Shown here: piece after piece, positions 54,994-64,000 of the stretch | Numbering within the stretch: the stretch's first letter is position 1 | Layout: each line of letters starts with the position of its first letter | Assembly: GCF_020515525.1 (NCBI RefSeq) | Contig: NZ_JAIYEP010000008.1 | Coordinates: forward strand, 33,344 to 97,343 | Length of the DNA stretch: 64,000 bases | Direction: 5' to 3' | Source of the DNA: Rhodococcus yananensis | GTDB lineage: Bacteria > Actinomycetota > Actinomycetes > Mycobacteriales > Mycobacteriaceae | Notes under the pieces: generated by a model | Database searches by the model: none | Told to the model about the DNA's origin: nothing | Seen by the model: only the letters and a program-made list of their open reading frames with translations | Translations under genes and position numbers: made by a program

Positions 54994-57678
54994 ATGGATC
55001 GGCGGTGGCCCCTGATTCCACGGTGCGAGCTCGACCTGATCGTCACCGCTCTGTCCGACCCCGCACGGGGCGGTGCCGTGCTCACCGGCGGTGCGGGCGT
55101 CGGCAAGACCACTCTGGCCCGGATGGCGACCGCGGAACTGGACTCACCCGTCCGCTGGATCGCCGGCACGGAGTCCGCCCGAGGTATCCCACTCGGGGCG
55201 TTCGCGCACCTCGTCCGCGCACCCGCCGCGCAGGATCCGGTGTCGTTCCTGGCGACCGCCCGGGAAGAGCTGCTGCACGATCACGGCGACGGGTCCGACC
55301 GACTCACCCTCGGTGTCGACGACGGTCACCTCCTCGATCCGCTGTCCGCAACCTTCCTGCATCAACTCACCCTCGACCGCGAGGTGCACGTGGTCGCCAC
55401 CGTCCGCAGCGGCGAGGCCGTGCCGGACGCCATCACCTCGCTGTGGAAGGACGAACACCTCCTACGTGTCGACGTCACCCCGTTCACGCGGGAACAGAGC
55501 ATCGACCTCGTCGAATCCGTCCTCGACGGCCCGCTCGAGGACCTGAGCGCCGAGCTGATCTGGCGGGCCTCCGGCGGCAACGCCCTGTTCGTCCGCCATC
55601 TCGTGGAAGGCGCCCGAGACGCCGGCACTCTCCGCCGAACCGGTGGCGTGTGGCAGCTGCGGGGAGGAACGGCGATCACGCCGGAGCTGGCGTCGCTGCT
55701 CGAACACCGGCTCGAGCATCTGCCGGCAGAGGTCGTCGACGTCCTGCAGCTCCTCGCGTTCTGCGAACCGCTCGACCTCGACGCGCTGTGCTCACTCACG
55801 GGCGACACTCCCGTCGAGGAGGCCGAACGCCAGGGATTGATCGACATCACCGACGACGGCCCACGCCTGACCGTCCGGTACACGCATCCCCTGTTCGGAG
55901 AGGTCATCCGACGTGAGATCGGCCGGGTGGCCGGGCGCCGCCTCCGCGGGCAACTCGTGGACGCGCTCACCGGGCATCCCGCTCAGGGCCCCGTCGAACG
56001 GATCCTGCTCGCCGATCTGGCACTCGACAGCAACCGTCCCGTCGACGCCGATCTGCTCACGTCCGCCGCGCACGACGCGATCACCCTGGCGAACGCACCG
56101 CTGGCCGAGCGCCTCGCGCGCGCCGCGCACCGACAGTCCGCGGACTTCGACTCCGCCGAGCTCCTCGCCCGTGCCCTCATGTGGCTCGGACGCGCGACGG
56201 AGGCCGAGGAGTTACTGGCGGCGTACGATCCCGAATCGCTCGACCAGGCCCGACTGATCCGGTGGGGCACGTCCCGCATCTCCAACCTGTTCTGGGCCAT
56301 GGGGTCCGCAGACCGCGCCGACGCGGTTCTGGCGATCCTCCGGGATCACGTCACCCACCCCGGACTGCACCGGATCGTCGACGGAATCGAATGCGCCTGC
56401 GCGGTCTTCGCGAATCGCCCGCACGATGCACTGACGACCGCACGCACCGTCCTCGATGCCGAGCATGCCTCTCCGTGGGCCGTGGAGTGGGCCTGCTTCG
56501 GCGGCGGCCTCGCCCTGGCCGTGATGGGACGCGGACACGAGGTACCCGCGATGGCCACCCGCCGCGCGGCGGTCGCCCACCGCGTCGACGGCCTGTTGCA
56601 CTTCCCCGCTGCACTCGGCGAGGTTCTCGCCGCCCTGCACGTGGGAGACCTCGCCGCCGCCGAACATCTGGCGCTGCGCTACCGGGACGAGGCGGAGAGC
56701 CAGAGCCACTCCTACGAGCGGGTGGTGTCGAGTGGCCTGTTCATCGCCTGGGGGTTGGCGAACATCCTGGTGGGCGCCGTGGAGATCGCCCGCGGCCGAT
56801 TCGGCGACGCCACCCGCCGGCTCGAGCAGGCCGTCGCCGCCCTCGACCCCGGCACCGCGCCGAGCGGTGGTGGCGCCGAGGCGCCGGGTCCGTCCGGCGC
56901 GGTGTCGTGGAGCGTTCCCGCATACATCGCGCTGGCCCGTGGGTGCGCCGCTCTCGGCAGGTTCCACGAAGCACGGAACGCGGTCGTGCAGGCGCGTTCC
57001 CGCAGCGGTCGGCACGTCGCGGTGTTCGAACCGACCCTGGTGGTCGCGGAAGCGTGGTGCACGGCCGGCCGCGGTGAGGTGTCGGTGGCCGTCACCCAGG
57101 CGCGACGTGCCGCCGCGATCGCCGCGGCGGCCGGTCAGTCGGCGATCGAAGCCGAGGCGTTGCACACCGCGACCCGATTCGGTGATCGCACGACGGCGGG
57201 TCGACTCACCGCTCTGGCGGACGTGTGCGACGGTGCCCTCGTCCCCATCATGGCCGCACAGGCCCGGGCGCTGGCCGACGGCGACGGCGACCTGCTGCGC
57301 TCGGCCGCCGTACGATTCGAAGACATCGGTGCGCTGCCCGACGCTGCCGACGCCTACGCGCAGGCCGCCGTGGCGTACGCCGACGGTGCACCGGGACGCG
57401 CGGCGCTCGAGTCCGCGGCGGCCGCCGCGGCGCTCGCCGTGCAGTGCGACGGATTCTCGTCACCGGCGCTCGAGCAGGCCGCGCATCCGCTGCCGTTGAC
57501 GAGTCGCGAGCGGGAGATCGCGTCCATGGCAGCTGCAGGGCTGTCGAACAGACAGATCGCGGAACGACTGGTGGTGTCGGTGCGGACGGTCGAGGGCCAC
57601 ATCTACCGGGCATGCACCAAGCTCGATGTGTCCGACCGCGGCGCTCTGGCCGACATGCTGCGGGACGCCGGTCGTTGA
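54994..57678 (+). CDS. large ATP-binding LuxR-family regulator (LAL/STAND type)
   Basis: An 894-residue STAND ATPase regulator. The P-loop GGAGVGKTT is at 32-40 and a Walker B-like LTLGVDDGHLLD near 105. A winged region at about 240-300 and a long alpha-helical TPR-like central part follow. The C-terminal LuxR helix-turn-helix LTSREREIASMAAAGLSNRQ then AERLVVSVRTVEGHIY occupies about 835-880. Such proteins activate transcription after ligand and ATP binding. Neighbours: divergent small protein, convergent aconitase. Targets unknown. Confidence 0.9.
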   Translation: MDRRWPLIPRCELDLIVTALSDPARGGAVLTGGAGVGKTTLARMATAELDSPVRWIAGTESARGIPLGAFAHLVRAPAAQDPVSFLATAREELLHDHGDGSDRLTLGVDDGHLLDPLSATFLHQLTLDREVHVVATVRSGEAVPDAITSLWKDEHLLRVDVTPFTREQSIDLVESVLDGPLEDLSAELIWRASGGNALFVRHLVEGARDAGTLRRTGGVWQLRGGTAITPELASLLEHRLEHLPAEVVDVLQLLAFCEPLDLDALCSLTGDTPVEEAERQGLIDITDDGPRLTVRYTHPLFGEVIRREIGRVAGRRLRGQLVDALTGHPAQGPVERILLADLALDSNRPVDADLLTSAAHDAITLANAPLAERLARAAHRQSADFDSAELLARALMWLGRATEAEELLAAYDPESLDQARLIRWGTSRISNLFWAMGSADRADAVLAILRDHVTHPGLHRIVDGIECACAVFANRPHDALTTARTVLDAEHASPWAVEWACFGGGLALAVMGRGHEVPAMATRRAAVAHRVDGLLHFPAALGEVLAALHVGDLAAAEHLALRYRDEAESQSHSYERVVSSGLFIAWGLANILVGAVEIARGRFGDATRRLEQAVAALDPGTAPSGGGAEAPGPSGAVSWSVPAYIALARGCAALGRFHEARNAVVQARSRSGRHVAVFEPTLVVAEAWCTAGRGEVSVAVTQARRAAAIAAAAGQSAIEAEALHTATRFGDRTTAGRLTALADVCDGALVPIMAAQARALADGDGDLLRSAAVRFEDIGALPDAADAYAQAAVAYADGAPGRAALESAAAAAALAVQCDGFSSPALEQAAHPLPLTSREREIASMAAAGLSNRQIAERLVVSVRTVEGHIYRACTKLDVSDRGALADMLRDAGR

Positions 57679-57711
57679 CCGGCCCCGCTGCGCTTCGGCC
57701 ATCGGCTGTCG

Positions 57712-57728
57712 CTCGGTCACCGACCGAG
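57712..57728. terminator. hairpin at the end of acnA
   Basis: CTCGGTC-ACC-GACCGAG, a perfect 7-bp stem that contains the acnA stop codon, between convergent LuxR and aconitase genes. Confidence 0.5.
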
Positions 57729-60509
57729 TTGCCGTAGCACGTACTGAAGGATGCCGCCGTGGCGGAAGTAGGCCGCTTCGGCGGGTGTGTCGATCCGGAC
57801 GGGCGCATCGAACTCCACGTCCCCGGCCCGCACATGCACGGTCTCGGGGATGCCGTCCGCCGCCGCGAGTCCCGTGATCGTGAACTCCTCCTCTCCGGTG
57901 ATCCCGAGGCTCTCGGCCGAGGTTTCCTCCGGGAACTGCAACGGCAGCACACCCATCCCGATGAGGTTGGACCGGTGGATTCGTTCGTAGGAGCGCGCGA
58001 TCACCGCGCGCACCCCCAGCAGAAGGGTTCCCTTCGCCGCCCAGTCCCTCGACGACCCCGATCCGTACTCGGCACCGGCGAGCACCACGAGCGGTGTACC
58101 GTCCTGCGCGTACCGCTGGACGGCATCGTAGATGTCCATCCGTTCGTCGGTGGGCAGGTACCGGGTGACACCACCTTCGACCCCCGGGACGAGTCCGTTG
58201 CGCAACCGGATGTTCGCGAAGGTCCCTCGGATCATCACTTCGTGGTTGCCGCGTCGTGATCCGTAGGAGTTGAAGTCCGCGGGATCCACACCGTGCTCCT
58301 GCAGGTAGCGCCCGGCCGGGCCGTCACGTCGGATCGATCCCGCCGGTGAGATGTGATCGGTCGTCACGGAGTCCCCGAGCAGGGCCAGCACCCGGGCACC
58401 CTCGATGTCCCGGAGCGGTTCCGGGTCCGCTGGCATTCCGTCGAAATACGGTGGACGCCGCACGTACGTCGACGTGTCCTTCCACTCGAACACCTCACCC
58501 GTGGGGACATCCAGGTTCCGCCACGTGTCGTCGCCGTGGTAGACGTCCGCGTAGCCGGATCCGAACATCTCGGAGCGCACACATTCGTCGATGACGTCCT
58601 GGATCTCACGGGTGTCCGGCCAGATGTCCCGCAAGTACACGGGTTTGCCGTCGTCGCCGACGCCGAGCGGGTCCTCGAAGAGATCGACGAGCATCGATCC
58701 AGCCAGTGCGTACGCGATCACCAGCGGCGGCGACGCGAGGAAGTTCATCTTCGTCTGGGGGTGGATGCGTCCTTCGAAGTTCCGGTTGCCCGACAGGACG
58801 GCGGAGACGTTCAGGTCGTGCGCGTCGACCGCGGCGGCGATCTCGTCCGGTAGCGGTCCGGAGTTGCCGATGCACGTGGTGCAGCCGTAACCGACCAGGT
58901 AGAAGCCGAGCTTCTCGAGGTACGGCACGAGACCGGCACGCTCGTAGTAGTCGGTGACGATGCGGGATCCGGGGGCGAGTGTGGTCTTGACCCACGGTTT
59001 GCTGCGCAGCCCCTTCTCGACCGCCTTTTTCGCGAGCAGCGCCGCGCCGATCATCACCGAGGGGTTGGACGTGTTGGTGCACGAGGTGATCGCGGCGATC
59101 ACGACGTGACCGTGGTCGAGTTCGAACTCCGGTCCGTCACCGACCCGTACGGCGACCTTCTCCGAAGGCGGTGTTCCCACGTCGGTGTCGGGTACGGGAT
59201 CGCGGGGCGGCGCGCTCGTGTCCGGGCCGTGTACGGACACCGGGTCGCTGGCGGGGAACGATTCCATCGAGGCCTCGTCGAGCCCTGCCTCCTGCACCCG
59301 CGACACGACCTCCGGGACATCCGCTCCACCGAGCAACGCGCCGACGGCTGTCGGGGCGAGCGCGACGGGAATGCGGTCCTGAGGCCGTTTCGGTCCGGCG
59401 ATCGACGGCGTCACCGTGGAGAGATCGAGTTCCACGACCTCACTGAAGTCGGGTTCGCGGGCGGGATCGTGCCACAGTCCCTGTTCTTTCGCGTAGGCCT
59501 CGACGAGCCTGACCTGCGCTTCGCTGCGCCCGGTCAGTCTCAGGTAGTCCAGGGTGACGTCGTCGATCGGGAAGATCGAGATCGTCGACCCGTATTCGGG
59601 GCTCATGTTGCCGATGGTGGCGCGGTTCGCGAGCGGGACGTTCGCGACTCCCGGTCCGAAGAACTCGACGAACTTGCCGACCACACCGGTCTTACGGAGC
59701 ATCTCGGCGACGGTGAGCACGAGGTCCGTCGCGGTGGTCCCCTCTCCCAACTCGCCGGTGAGCTTGAATCCGACGACCTGTGGGATCAGCATGGACGCGG
59801 GCTGGCCGAGCATGGCCGCCTCGGCCTCGATGCCTCCGACACCCCACCCGACGACGCCGAGGCCGTTGACCATCGGTGTGTGCGAGTCGGTTCCCACGAG
59901 TGAATCGGGGTACGCGTCGATCCTCCCGTCCGCGGCCTCTCGGGTGAACACCACCCGGGCGAGGTACTCGAGGTTGACCTGATGGCAGATGCCGGTACCG
60001 GGGGGCACCACCTTGAAGTCGTCGAATGCACCCTGCGCCCAGCGCAGCAGTTCGTAACGTTCGCGGTTGCGGGTGAATTCGAGGTCGGTGTTGATGCGGA
60101 ACGCATCCTCGGTACCGAACACGTCGGCGATCACCGAATGATCGATGACGAGTTCCGTGGGGATCAGTGGATTGATGCGGGTGACGTCACCACCGCGCGC
60201 GGTCATGGCGTCGCGCATCGCCACGAGGTCCACGACGCAGGGCACGCCGGTGAAGTCCTGCATGAGGACTCGGGCGGGCGAGAACTGGATCTCCGGGTTG
60301 TGTTCCGATCGGGGATCCCAGTGCGCAACGGCCTCGATCTGCGGGCGGGTCACGAGGTGACCGTCCTCGGTGCGCAGCAGATTCTCGAGGAGAACCTTGA
60401 GGCTGTAGGGAAGCCGGCCGGAGCCGGGAACGCGGTCGATGCGGTGGATCCGGTATGCGGTGTCGTCGACCGTGAGGGTGTCGCGTGTGCCGAAGCTGTC
60501 GTCGCTCAT
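57717..60509 (-). CDS. acnA: aconitate hydratase (AcnA family)
   Basis: Interconverts citrate and isocitrate in the TCA cycle using a [4Fe-4S] cluster. The 930-residue protein has the AcnA/IRP layout. Cluster cysteines lie in [10 protein letters not shown] (about 475) and [12 protein letters not shown] (about 540), the [14 protein letters not shown] region is near 210, and the C-terminal swivelling domain carries [16 protein letters not shown] and [16 protein letters not shown]. The ATG has GGAGG 6 nt upstream. It is not in the usual acn-NlpC/P60-MoxR neighbourhood, so a second aconitase or other hydratase specificity is possible. Confidence 0.9.
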   Translation of the reverse strand: MSDDSFGTRDTLTVDDTAYRIHRIDRVPGSGRLPYSLKVLLENLLRTEDGHLVTRPQIEAVAHWDPRSEHNPEIQFSPARVLMQDFTGVPCVVDLVAMRDAMTARGGDVTRINPLIPTELVIDHSVIADVFGTEDAFRINTDLEFTRNRERYELLRWAQGAFDDFKVVPPGTGICHQVNLEYLARVVFTREAADGRIDAYPDSLVGTDSHTPMVNGLGVVGWGVGGIEAEAAMLGQPASMLIPQVVGFKLTGELGEGTTATDLVLTVAEMLRKTGVVGKFVEFFGPGVANVPLANRATIGNMSPEYGSTISIFPIDDVTLDYLRLTGRSEAQVRLVEAYAKEQGLWHDPAREPDFSEVVELDLSTVTPSIAGPKRPQDRIPVALAPTAVGALLGGADVPEVVSRVQEAGLDEASMESFPASDPVSVHGPDTSAPPRDPVPDTDVGTPPSEKVAVRVGDGPEFELDHGHVVIAAITSCTNTSNPSVMIGAALLAKKAVEKGLRSKPWVKTTLAPGSRIVTDYYERAGLVPYLEKLGFYLVGYGCTTCIGNSGPLPDEIAAAVDAHDLNVSAVLSGNRNFEGRIHPQTKMNFLASPPLVIAYALAGSMLVDLFEDPLGVGDDGKPVYLRDIWPDTREIQDVIDECVRSEMFGSGYADVYHGDDTWRNLDVPTGEVFEWKDTSTYVRRPPYFDGMPADPEPLRDIEGARVLALLGDSVTTDHISPAGSIRRDGPAGRYLQEHGVDPADFNSYGSRRGNHEVMIRGTFANIRLRNGLVPGVEGGVTRYLPTDERMDIYDAVQRYAQDGTPLVVLAGAEYGSGSSRDWAAKGTLLLGVRAVIARSYERIHRSNLIGMGVLPLQFPEETSAESLGITGEEEFTITGLAAADGIPETVHVRAGDVEFDAPVRIDTPAEAAYFRHGGILQYVLRQLGR

Positions 60510-60533
60510 GATGTGCCTCCACAACTGCATGTG

Positions 60534-60564
60534 CTCGGCGAGGCGTGGGCTGGTGCTCGCCGAG
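60534..60564. promoter_or_regulatory. 9-bp inverted repeat in the acnA upstream region
   Basis: CTCGGCGAG (60534-60542) and CTCGCCGAG (60556-60564) pair perfectly over a 13-nt spacer, just upstream of the acnA ribosome site. Operator or leader hairpin. Confidence 0.4.
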
Positions 60565-60718
60565 TGCGGTCACCGTGCAGGCGACGGTGTGTCCTCGACG
60601 CTACGACGAGATCGCCGGCGCGTCAGGCCATCGGGGAGAACCGCATCATGTGAGTCGATCCGATCCGCCACGATCGGCGGCGGAGTACGGAAGGTTGCCC
60701 TGCCGTCACCACGCGAGA

Positions 60719-60745
60719 CGTTCGCCCGCTCGATGCGGGCGAACG
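60719..60745. terminator. terminator hairpin after the oleate hydratase gene, 11-bp perfect stem
   Basis: CGTTCGCCCGC-TCGAT-GCGGGCGAACG lies about 55 nt beyond the oleate hydratase stop and upstream of acnA on the same strand. Confidence 0.65.
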
Positions 60746-60800
60746 CCGGCGGAGTCGTCGTACTCCTCGAGGCCACACGGATGAGGCGGACGGACCGGTT

Positions 60801-62567
60801 CTACTCGCGGGGCAGGATGTGGTACTCGTGCAGCAACCGACCGATCTCGTTCTCGTCCAGCTTCTCACCGAGTCGTCGGCGCAACGCCTTCGGCAGCGGA
60901 ACGTCCTCCTCCTTCTTGTCGTTGAGGAAGTAGGTCGCCTGCAGTAGCGTCCGGATGTCGTAGGTGGATCCGTACACCTCCGGCACGCCCCGGTCGATGC
61001 CCAACAGTTGGTAGGCGGCCTCCATCCCCGTACGCACCGAATACTCGGTGGTGAAGATGCAGTCGCGGGTGGTCTCCGCGAACTGACCGATGAACGCGAA
61101 GTTGGTCGCATGCTCGGGTACCACGGCGGGACGATCCCCCGCCTGACGCGGCATGAAGAACGCCGTCACGTACGGCATCATCACCGGAACGGTCTTCGCG
61201 CCGTCGGCTGCGAGATCGTCGATGTCCTCGACCGGAACGCCCAGGTGGTACAGCCATTCCCGGGTGATCTCCTCACCGGTGCACTCCTGCATGGGCTTCT
61301 CGACGTAGTCACCCGGGACGTCGACGAACAGCGCGTACACCCAGACCACGATCTGGTCCTTCGACTGCTGCTTGAAATGCGGCTGCCGGTTCACCGTCCA
61401 GCTCAGCAACCAGGTGGAATCGCGAGCGGTGACGATGCCTCCGGTGACGACACGCCCGCTGAACGGATCCCGTTTGCACACCTTGCGGATGTACTCCGGG
61501 ATGCGCTCGTCGAGGGTCGTCACGGTGGCCGACTCCCACTTGGTCTCCGGGATGTGGGATCCGAAGACGTCCGGGCGGCCGAACGCAGGGTCCTTCGCCG
61601 CGATGCGGCGCCACAGATCCCACGCCGGTGCCGGCCCCTCGTCGAGGCGCGCGGGCGTGTGGTGGTCCCCGTTGTCCGAGTTCTCGGTCAGCGAGCCGAT
61701 GGTGGTGAGCACGAGGTCGTCTTCGCCGAGGTCGACGCCGCCCGGGGTGCCCTCGGAGACCCAGTGGATGCGTGTGGCCGTCTTCTCGTCGGCGGAGATC
61801 GCGAAGTCGATGTCGGTGACCTCGGTATCGAACCGGAAGTGCACGCCCTGATCCAACAACCACCTGTACAAGGGCAGGACGAGAGATTCGTACTGGTTGT
61901 ACTTGGTGAACTTGAGCGCGCTCAGATCCGGCAGGCCCCGGATGTGGTGCACGAATCGGTGCAGGTACAGCTTCATCTCGAGCGCACTGTGCCATTGCTC
62001 GAAGGCGAACATCGTTCGCCAGTACAGCCAGAAGTTGCTCGCCAGGAAGTCCTCGCCGAACACCTCGTCGATCCGCTTGTTCTCGAGTTCGTCACGCGGA
62101 GTCAGGAAGATCTTCATGATGTCGCGCTGTGCCTTCGAGTTCAGACCGAACTCGAAGTCGGTGTGTGCATCCTGCCCGCGCCGCTCGGTGACGCGCTGCA
62201 GCGACGAGTTCGGATCGTCCTTGTTGAGCCAATAGAACTCGTCGAGCACGCTGGCGTCCTCGACCTCGAGGGACGGTACCGAGCGGAAGAGATCCCACAG
62301 GCATTCGAAATGGTTCTCCATCTCGCGTCCGCCGCGGATGACGAAGCCTTTCTTCGGCTCCTTGATCCCGTCGAGTGCGCCGCCGGGAAGTTTCAACCGT
62401 TCGAGGATGGTGATCCGGTCGCCGGACATCCGGCCGTCCCGGATCATGAACGCCGCGCCCGACAGCGACGCCAGCCCGGAACCGACGAACCATGCGGTCT
62501 TGCGGTCCACTCCCTCCGGCTTACGCGGTCGAGCAAATGCCTCGTAATTGCCGCTGCTGTAATACAT
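60801..62567 (-). CDS. ohyA: oleate hydratase
   Basis: FAD-dependent enzyme that adds water to the cis-9 double bond of oleate to give 10-hydroxystearate. The 588-residue protein has the FAD-binding WFVGSGLASLSGAAF at about 26-40, the catalytic-loop RGGREME at 78-84 and ENHFECLWDLF after it, TVNRQPHFKQQ in the middle and NFAFIGQFAETTRDCIFTTEYS near the C-terminus, all typical of the family known from Rhodococcus erythropolis. The ATG at 62567 gives MYYSSGNYEAFARPRKPEG, a usual family start. It may detoxify unsaturated fatty acids. Confidence 0.93.
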   Translation of the reverse strand: MYYSSGNYEAFARPRKPEGVDRKTAWFVGSGLASLSGAAFMIRDGRMSGDRITILERLKLPGGALDGIKEPKKGFVIRGGREMENHFECLWDLFRSVPSLEVEDASVLDEFYWLNKDDPNSSLQRVTERRGQDAHTDFEFGLNSKAQRDIMKIFLTPRDELENKRIDEVFGEDFLASNFWLYWRTMFAFEQWHSALEMKLYLHRFVHHIRGLPDLSALKFTKYNQYESLVLPLYRWLLDQGVHFRFDTEVTDIDFAISADEKTATRIHWVSEGTPGGVDLGEDDLVLTTIGSLTENSDNGDHHTPARLDEGPAPAWDLWRRIAAKDPAFGRPDVFGSHIPETKWESATVTTLDERIPEYIRKVCKRDPFSGRVVTGGIVTARDSTWLLSWTVNRQPHFKQQSKDQIVVWVYALFVDVPGDYVEKPMQECTGEEITREWLYHLGVPVEDIDDLAADGAKTVPVMMPYVTAFFMPRQAGDRPAVVPEHATNFAFIGQFAETTRDCIFTTEYSVRTGMEAAYQLLGIDRGVPEVYGSTYDIRTLLQATYFLNDKKEEDVPLPKALRRRLGEKLDENEIGRLLHEYHILPRE

Positions 62568-62719
62568 ATCGACCCATCCCTCCGATCGCTCCCCACAATC
62601 GTCGGCCGGCGCCACCCGACCTCCCGAAACGTAACACGCGCATCCCGGTAGCGGACGCGGTTACCCAGATCCGGTGGAATATGCACGCACACAATCACAT
62701 TCCGGTCAACCCGGTCGAT

Positions 62720-63058
62720 TCACCCACTCTCGACGGCACGACTGCGCCGCGATCCGGCGCGCGAGCGGGGAACGAAGGTCGCACGGAACGCCGTCGACGC
62801 CGTCGCACACGCGGCGCCGACGAATCCGAGTCCGCTCGCGATCACCGGGAGCGCCGACGCGGCAACACGTTCGTGGACACCGACGTCGCATGCCGAGGCG
62901 GCCGGATCGGCCAGCTCGGTCAGGTCCGCCGCGGGGATCCACGTCGGGGCATCGTCGGCGGAGGACCGGAAATACCACATGACGAGATGCAGGGAAGATG
63001 AAACCAACACGCCGAACGACAGATGCCTCCAGTCGGCGTGTTGGAATTGGTAGATCAT
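62720..63058 (-). CDS. hypothetical small protein with a C-terminal membrane helix
   Basis: A 112-residue frame, not recognised. The first 30 residues are moderately hydrophobic (LSFGVLVSSSLHLVMWYF) with atypical codon use; the rest has high GC3. A C-terminal helix ALPVIASGLGFVGAACATAS followed by a basic tail (RSRAGSRRSR) suggests a tail anchor. AGGAAAG lies close before the ATG. An IdeR/DtxR-type box sits 90 nt upstream, so iron control is possible. A small CCTGC/GCAGG hairpin is at 63063-63078. Confidence 0.45.
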   Translation of the reverse strand: MIYQFQHADWRHLSFGVLVSSSLHLVMWYFRSSADDAPTWIPAADLTELADPAASACDVGVHERVAASALPVIASGLGFVGAACATASTAFRATFVPRSRAGSRRSRAVESG

Positions 63059-63147
63059 CTTTCCTGCAAAACCGCAGGTAGAAGATGCCGACGCGTTTCC
63101 CGTCGTGCAGCTACATGACCCGATGACAGACCATTCCAGGAATTGAG

Positions 63148-63166
63148 TCAGGAAAGCCTAACCTAG
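63148..63166. promoter_or_regulatory. IdeR/DtxR-type iron box
   Basis: Nineteen bases match the palindromic iron-box consensus TTAGGTTAGCCTAACCTAA at 15 positions, with the right half CCTAACCTA intact. It lies upstream of the small gene starting at 63058 (minus) and downstream of the VOC pseudogene. In actinobacteria such sites are bound by the Fe(II) repressor IdeR/DtxR. Confidence 0.6.
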
Positions 63167-63198
63167 GCTGACGGCAACTCTGTCGGTTCTGGGCGCGG

Positions 63199-63537
63199 TC
63201 AGGCGGTCGGCTGCCAGACTGCGAGTTCGCATCCGCCCGGCTCTCGGAAGTGGAAGCGCCGGCCGCCGGGGAACTCGAACGTCTCGACGGTGATAACGCC
63301 ACCAGCCGCTTCGATATCCCGGCGCGCCTTATCGAGATCATCGGTGCGAATCGTCACCAGCGGCGCACTCGGCCGCTCTGCGGAGTCCTATTGAAACCCA
63401 AGACCGATTCCACTGTTACTCACGTCGGTGTACTCGGGGCCGTACGCGGTCGCCTTCCACCCGAACGCTTGCTCGCAGCAACGCCCGGAGGCGTCCGCCG
63501 AGTCGGACGGGAACTCAACGAAATCCACGGCGTACAT
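63199..63537 (-). pseudogene. VOC (glyoxalase/bleomycin-resistance) family gene with an in-frame amber stop
   Basis: From ATG 63537 the frame encodes a typical VOC protein: VDFVEFPSDSADASGRCCEQ with AFGWKATAYGPEYTDV, GIGLGFQ, then TAG at codon 50 (63388-63390), and continues in the same frame with DSAERPSAPLVTIRTDDLDK, ARRDIEAAGG and RRFHFREPGGCELAVWQP to a TGA at 63199. Without the TAG it would be a complete protein of about 112 residues. A TAGTGT box 8 nt before the ATG suggests a leaderless promoter. Readthrough or sequencing error are the alternatives to a recent pseudogene. Confidence 0.85.
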
Positions 63538-63781
63538 GGGCGCGGACACTACCACGCCATACACATCGAACTGTCGAGTCGCTCCGGACGCGTGACACGC
63601 CGACGTCCTGAGCGTCCGAGTTTGGACGGACTAAGCCTCAATGCACCGATCGGCTGATGCTGTCGTCGTGACTTCCTTTGCGCGCCTTCGGGCAGAGTGT
63701 GGAGATAGCTGACCGCCCGACCGCTCGTGCCGGGTTGTTCCACTGGATCTTTCGTGTCGTAGACGGGCAAGGACGAGCCGG

Positions 63782-64000
63782 TTAGCTGACGATCGGCCGG
63801 TTTCGTCCGAACACCGTGTCGAACAGGGTGTTCCACGCCGGTTCCCACGGCCAGCTCTGGGGTAGATGCAACGTCAACCGGCGTGCCGACGACGCGATAC
63901 GTGCGGGAACCGACACGATGGTCCGCCGGATAGTGCCGGTGGTCGCCTTGACCAGCTTCGGATCGCCGGTGACGGCGGCCGCGGCGCGGGTGAGGTTGAA
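63782..64000 (-). mobile_element. IS1380-family transposase, C-terminal end (partial, runs off the right edge)
   Basis: The minus frame entering from the right edge encodes 72 residues ending at TAA 63782. The stretch FNLTRAAAAVTG, then TGTIRRTIVSVPARIASSARR and LTLHLPQSWPWEPAWNTLFD is the typical C-terminus of IS1380-group DDE transposases. The rest of the element would lie beyond the window. I could not identify its terminal inverted repeat in 63538-63781. Confidence 0.8.

Noticed and set aside
63549..63848. 99-codon minus-strand frame near the right edge
   Set aside because: It overlaps the end of the IS1380-type transposase in a different frame, and its composition is non-coding.

Overview
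The window looks like chromosomal core DNA of a high-GC actinobacterium of the order Mycobacteriales, most likely Rhodococcus or a close relative in Nocardiaceae. This is an inference from gene order and gene content. The orders metK-coaBC-rpoZ-gmk-mihF-pyrF-carB-carA, pyrC-pyrB-pyrR, and nusB-efp-pepQ-aroB-aroK-aroC-prepilin peptidase follow mycobacterial chromosomes. A mycobacterial IHF (mihF), a B-4DMT membrane protein, an AroK/AroC pair and a helicase-dead PriA all fit. There are no tRNA or rRNA genes, no CRISPR array and no phage.

Layout. Positions 1-9.6 kb, almost all on the minus strand, hold an AraC regulator fragment, rsmB, fmt, a secreted lipase, a NUDIX hydrolase (plus), priA, metK, coaBC and rpoZ. 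Positions 9.7-20.0 kb hold gmk, mihF and a pyrimidine biosynthesis operon read pyrR-pyrB-pyrC-membrane protein-carA-carB-pyrF, with a PyrR-binding RNA element over the pyrR ribosome binding site. Positions 20.2-27.5 kb hold nusB, efp, pepQ, a B-4DMT protein, a TIGR03086 protein and aroC-aroK-aroB plus a small prepilin peptidase. The aroQ gene expected next to aroB is absent from this position.

Positions 27.5-37.4 kb are the accessory and most disturbed part. A 3-(3-hydroxyphenyl)propionate (mhp/hpp) degradation cluster has an MHS transporter, mhpB, mhpC and only the C-terminal third of mhpA. The missing 5' end of mhpA abuts a lysE-type exporter gene that also lacks its own 5' end, which looks like one deletion between divergent genes. 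Beyond it lie two paralogous small genes of unknown function that share a 5' leader hairpin, an SDR, an FMN reductase, a fragment of an MFS exporter with a TetR-type palindrome upstream, and the C-terminal fragment of an acyl-CoA ligase cut exactly at the edge of the second paralog block.

Positions 37.0-50.6 kb return to core genes: a DUF1622 membrane protein, aroE, mltG, ruvX, alaS, a TetR regulator, rarA, a Tat-exported PhoD phosphatase behind two tandem palindromes, an aminoglycoside-phosphotransferase-fold kinase and aspS. Positions 50.6-64.0 kb hold a zinc metallopeptidase, a lipoprotein, a yeast-type cytosine deaminase, a chagasin-like protein, a 3-hydroxyacyl-CoA dehydrogenase, a LuxR-type ATPase regulator, an aconitase, an oleate hydratase, a small protein downstream of an IdeR-type iron box, a VOC-family gene with an in-frame amber stop, and the C-terminal end of an IS1380-family transposase at the right edge.

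Recurrent features: 4-nt start/stop overlaps run through the pyr and aro operons; several genes end inside the stem or loop of their own terminator hairpin; several genes have a TANNNT box placed so that transcription would begin at the start codon (leaderless).
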